Positions 61,352 through 64,000 of a stretch of DNA of 64,000 nt are shown here, one piece after another (the first letter of the stretch is position 1; the number at the start of each line of letters is the position of its first letter). Below the pieces are notes generated by a model, which was not told the DNA's origin, ran no database searches, and was given only the letters and a program-made list of their open reading frames with translations. The DNA is from Pogostemon cablin (Eukaryota > Streptophyta > Magnoliopsida > Lamiales > Lamiaceae), in assembly GCA_023678885.1 (NCBI GenBank), contig CM042996.1, positions 9,916,602 to 9,980,601 of the forward strand. The letters are read 5' to 3'. A program made the translations under genes and the position numbers.

Positions 61352-61640
61352 GGTGGATGTATCGATCGACTGCTGAGAGAGATGGAATTTAATCCCCGAG
61401 AGATCTCTCATCTTCAAAGAGTCCGGGCGATAGACTCCTCGATGTCCGTCGGAAAGAATTCTATGCCCGATGAATATTCTGGTAAGTCATCTCCGCCGCC
61501 AGAGAATATTCCGAGCACGACAGTGACATGGTGAATGCGAACCGGGTCACCCTTTTCTAATCATTTCACAGGACATGTTTCGGTTTGATTATTGCGGAGA
61601 TTAATCAGAATATTCGCCAGGAAATGTGGGCGGTGTGAGT
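61352..61640 (-). promoter_or_regulatory. 5' leader and proximal promoter of the candidate gene
   Basis: This GC-richer stretch, relative to the flanks, lies upstream of the ATG at 61351 on the minus strand and contains GCGGCGGAGATGAC and CGCCCGGACTC. No TATA box was identified with confidence. Confidence 0.3.
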
Positions 61641-63800
61641 GAGGCTATGGTGTGGACTAGGTTTTCTTTGTGTTTTGGAATCACAATTTTGTTATTCTAT
61701 TTATAAATTAATAATTAATAATCATTATTATTATAATTTCATTTATTCACTAACCAAGCATGCTTCAAATCATCATAAAGTTAATTAAAGCACGAGTTGT
61801 GTGAATGTAATCTAAATTCTAACATGTTCAAAGATGAGGACCGAAAAGAAAAATCAATTAAGAAGTAATAATTTTATAAAGAAAAATCAATTGAAAAAGT
61901 AAAATAAAAAAATGATTTTTATTGAAATAAAAAATAGTAAATAACAAAAATTTATATGAGATTATCCCATACAATGATTTTTTTAACAAGAATTAATTAC
62001 AATTACATGATAAAAAAACAAATATGTTAGGAATGATTTATAGCATAAAAGAATGTTGTAATGTTTTAATGAGAAGTGATAATACTTTCTCTATCTCCTA
62101 GTACTTCAAATATTGTTATGTTCAAAGTTTTGAAAAAGTTTTTTTTTGTGTACAAAATATAAAAAATAAGAAATATTTAGTTAATTTAACAAAAAGTAAA
62201 TAAAGTTATGTGTAAAAAAAAGTATTTTGTTGGGATATGTGTAAAAACTAAAAAGCATGCATTATTATAGTTTTATTTTTATCATTTTTAGTAAAAGTAA
62301 AACGTAAAATAATTTGTAGGACGAATAAAAAATAAAAGTGTGAAATATTTTGAAGAATATGAGTATGAGTAGTTACTAATTGAAAAGATCTCTATAATCT
62401 ATTAGGTCGCTTTTTGCTTAGTGTCTGCTTGTCATGGTGAGATTTATGGTAGAAAATAAATTACTCTATGTAGTTGAATTTTATTACTTATTAAAGGAAA
62501 ATATGTGTCAAATTAATGCAAATAGACACCTTTGTGTCTTCGAGAAAATTACCTATTTTCAAGATAGGATCCAGACCGATAGATTGATTCTATGGCGAAG
62601 GATCTACTTCTTAGGACGAAAGCAATCCAATTAGTGCGGTCAGCTTCACTCTTCCAAAGTAGACTCTCACACCGGTTAAGAAAAGAAAAAACCGGTAAAC
62701 TTTACGGAAATAAGTTAGAAAGTGAACACTCTAAAATTGTTTTTAATATATTTTTAATTGTCATGATATTTCATTGATATTTTTAATTTATTTTTAAATT
62801 CCCGTATTTAAATCATTTAATTTAAAGAATGAAAAAGAGGTTTATATTTTAAATTATTTTCTTTTGATCATGTATCAAAATTTGTGTAAGACTGTTTTTT
62901 AAAATTATTATTGCTCTTTTAGTTTCAGAGGAGTTATCATATTCTTTTTAACAGGAGTAGGGAGTATAATAACTTAATTGTTTTTGTATTAGAGATTTTT
63001 TTTGGTAATAGAGATTAATGAGTATATTAATTTAATGTATAGTGAATGAGTATAATAATTTAATGTGTAGTGAGTAGAAAATATAATATTTTAATGTGTA
63101 GTGAGTAGTTGTATTAATGGTGAATGTGAGCTTATGAGATTATATTAATTATTTTGTGTGGATCCAGATATTTAAAATAAAAATATATCAATTTCTATGA
63201 GACAAATAAAAAATAAAAGTGTGTCAATTTTGTGAGACGGAATGAATTTTTTCTTTTATTAAAATTCATCCTTTTTTATAACAAATGTTAGTATCACTTT
63301 TCATTTATATTAAGAATTGTTCATAAAATAATTTATTTTACTAATATCACTTTTATTAATTAATACAAATTTTTTATTAAAATGTTATTATCATTCTTAT
63401 TTATCTTTCATAAATCTTTTCATGAAACGATTTCAAACAAGTTTTTATCTTTAATATAAGTATTACACTCAAGGAGAGTATTTTATTTTTTGCACATGAA
63501 TTAATAAGTATTTATATTTAATATGTAGTGAGTAGTTGTATTAGTGAGAAAATGAGCTCCATATTTTAATTGTATTATGGGTGTGTGGTTCATGTAAAAA
63601 AAATGAAATTTTTTTGAATGTGACTAAAAAAAACAACCTCTTTAGATATCTAAATGGGGAGAGTATGTATTAAAAGTAATTACTATATGGAATGGCAGAG
63701 TATACCTTTATTAAGAAAAAATAACTAGGACAGGGGAATGCTCGTAAGAAAATACTAAAAGAATTAATTGTACAATAAAGAAGAAGCATTTTTGATTAAT
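61641..63800. other. AT-rich intergenic DNA
   Basis: No gene is seen. A phrase TTTAATGTGTAGTGAGTAG recurs at about 63059-63110 and in part at 63030 and 63520. Words like TGTGAGACGGAATGAA (63230) and CATGAAACGATTTCA (63420) belong to the MITE-like family words seen elsewhere. The open frame at 62434-62634 looks like chance. Confidence 0.5.
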
Positions 63801-63824
63801 TAAAAATAAAACGAGAGAGAGGAA

Positions 63825-63852
63825 GCGCCAAAGTAGAAAGAGGAGGCGCCAA
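63825..63852. promoter_or_regulatory. Two E2F-like sites
   Basis: GCGCCAAA (63825-63832; reverse TTTGGCGC, an exact TTTSSCGC match) and GGCGCCAA (63845-63852) lie 20 bp apart in otherwise AT-rich DNA, about 150 bp from the window end. They could belong to the promoter of a cell-cycle-regulated gene to the right. No such gene is visible in the window. Confidence 0.35.
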
Positions 63853-63897
63853 TTCTAAAAAATCCCACAATTCTAAAAAATTTCGCAATTCTAAAGT
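63851..63897. repeat. Short tandem repeat CAATTCTAAAAAATYYC
   Basis: Three adjacent units of about 17-19 bp: CAATTCTAAAAAATCCCA, CAATTCTAAAAAATTTCG and a partial CAATTCTAAAG. It lies directly after the E2F-like sites. Confidence 0.6.
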
Positions 63898-64000
63898 TTT
63901 ATACCTGTTAATCTCCCCCTCTAAATCGCTTCTATCATCCTAAAATTTTCAAGCAGCAAAGTTGCATATAGCTGTGGCCATCTTCGCGTGAATCTCCTTC

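Overview
The window is nuclear DNA of a eudicot plant. It is AT-rich, has spliced genes with short exons, contains a plant-type kinesin-14 and a plant receptor-like kinase, and is dominated by Ty1/copia, Ty3/gypsy, CACTA, hAT, PIF/Harbinger and Stowaway-type elements. The species cannot be named from the sequence.

Layout. 1-13.5 kb is gene-free and holds a decayed PIF/Harbinger element (transposase remnant 3582-4987, Myb/SANT-type partner 5328-6223) and a small inverted-repeat element (12851-13475). 14-22.5 kb holds one kinesin-14 gene on + (CDS 16293-22207, 18 coding exons, 929 codons in my model). One of its introns has AT-AC ends and a U12-type donor. 23142-25226 holds a single-exon receptor-like kinase on -, whose activation loop carries a roughly 310-residue Trp/Lys-rich insertion. 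25.3-29.7 kb is AT-rich intergenic DNA with MITE-like repeats.

29.7-58.7 kb is a nested stack of mobile elements. A decayed copia element (LTR from 29732, gag-pol remnants 33060-34992) is interrupted by a CACTA-type fragment, which itself holds a Tourist-like MITE and a hAT-like element. The copia RT is cut at 34993 by a Ty3/gypsy series of three LTRs in tandem (here LTR A, B and C). LTR A is split by a 12.8 kb Athila-like element (35635-48406, 5-bp target duplication CTCAG). Both gypsy families lie on - and share the same primer binding site. Their coding regions are broken by stops and frameshifts.

The most unusual signal is that each gypsy family carries its own array of short, nearly self-complementary words in the LTRs and again inside the element: TTCGACC/GGTCGAA in the LTR A-C family, and ACACGACTCGTGT-like words in the Athila-like family. 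The arrays differ in length even between the two LTRs of one insertion.

58.7-64 kb holds another CACTA-type terminus with GTGACGA-type repeats, a candidate four-exon gene on - that encodes a 97-residue unknown protein, and AT-rich DNA ending in two E2F-like sites that may belong to a gene beyond the window. Apart from the two clear host genes and this candidate, I see no host gene. Splice models are by eye, unsupported by transcripts.
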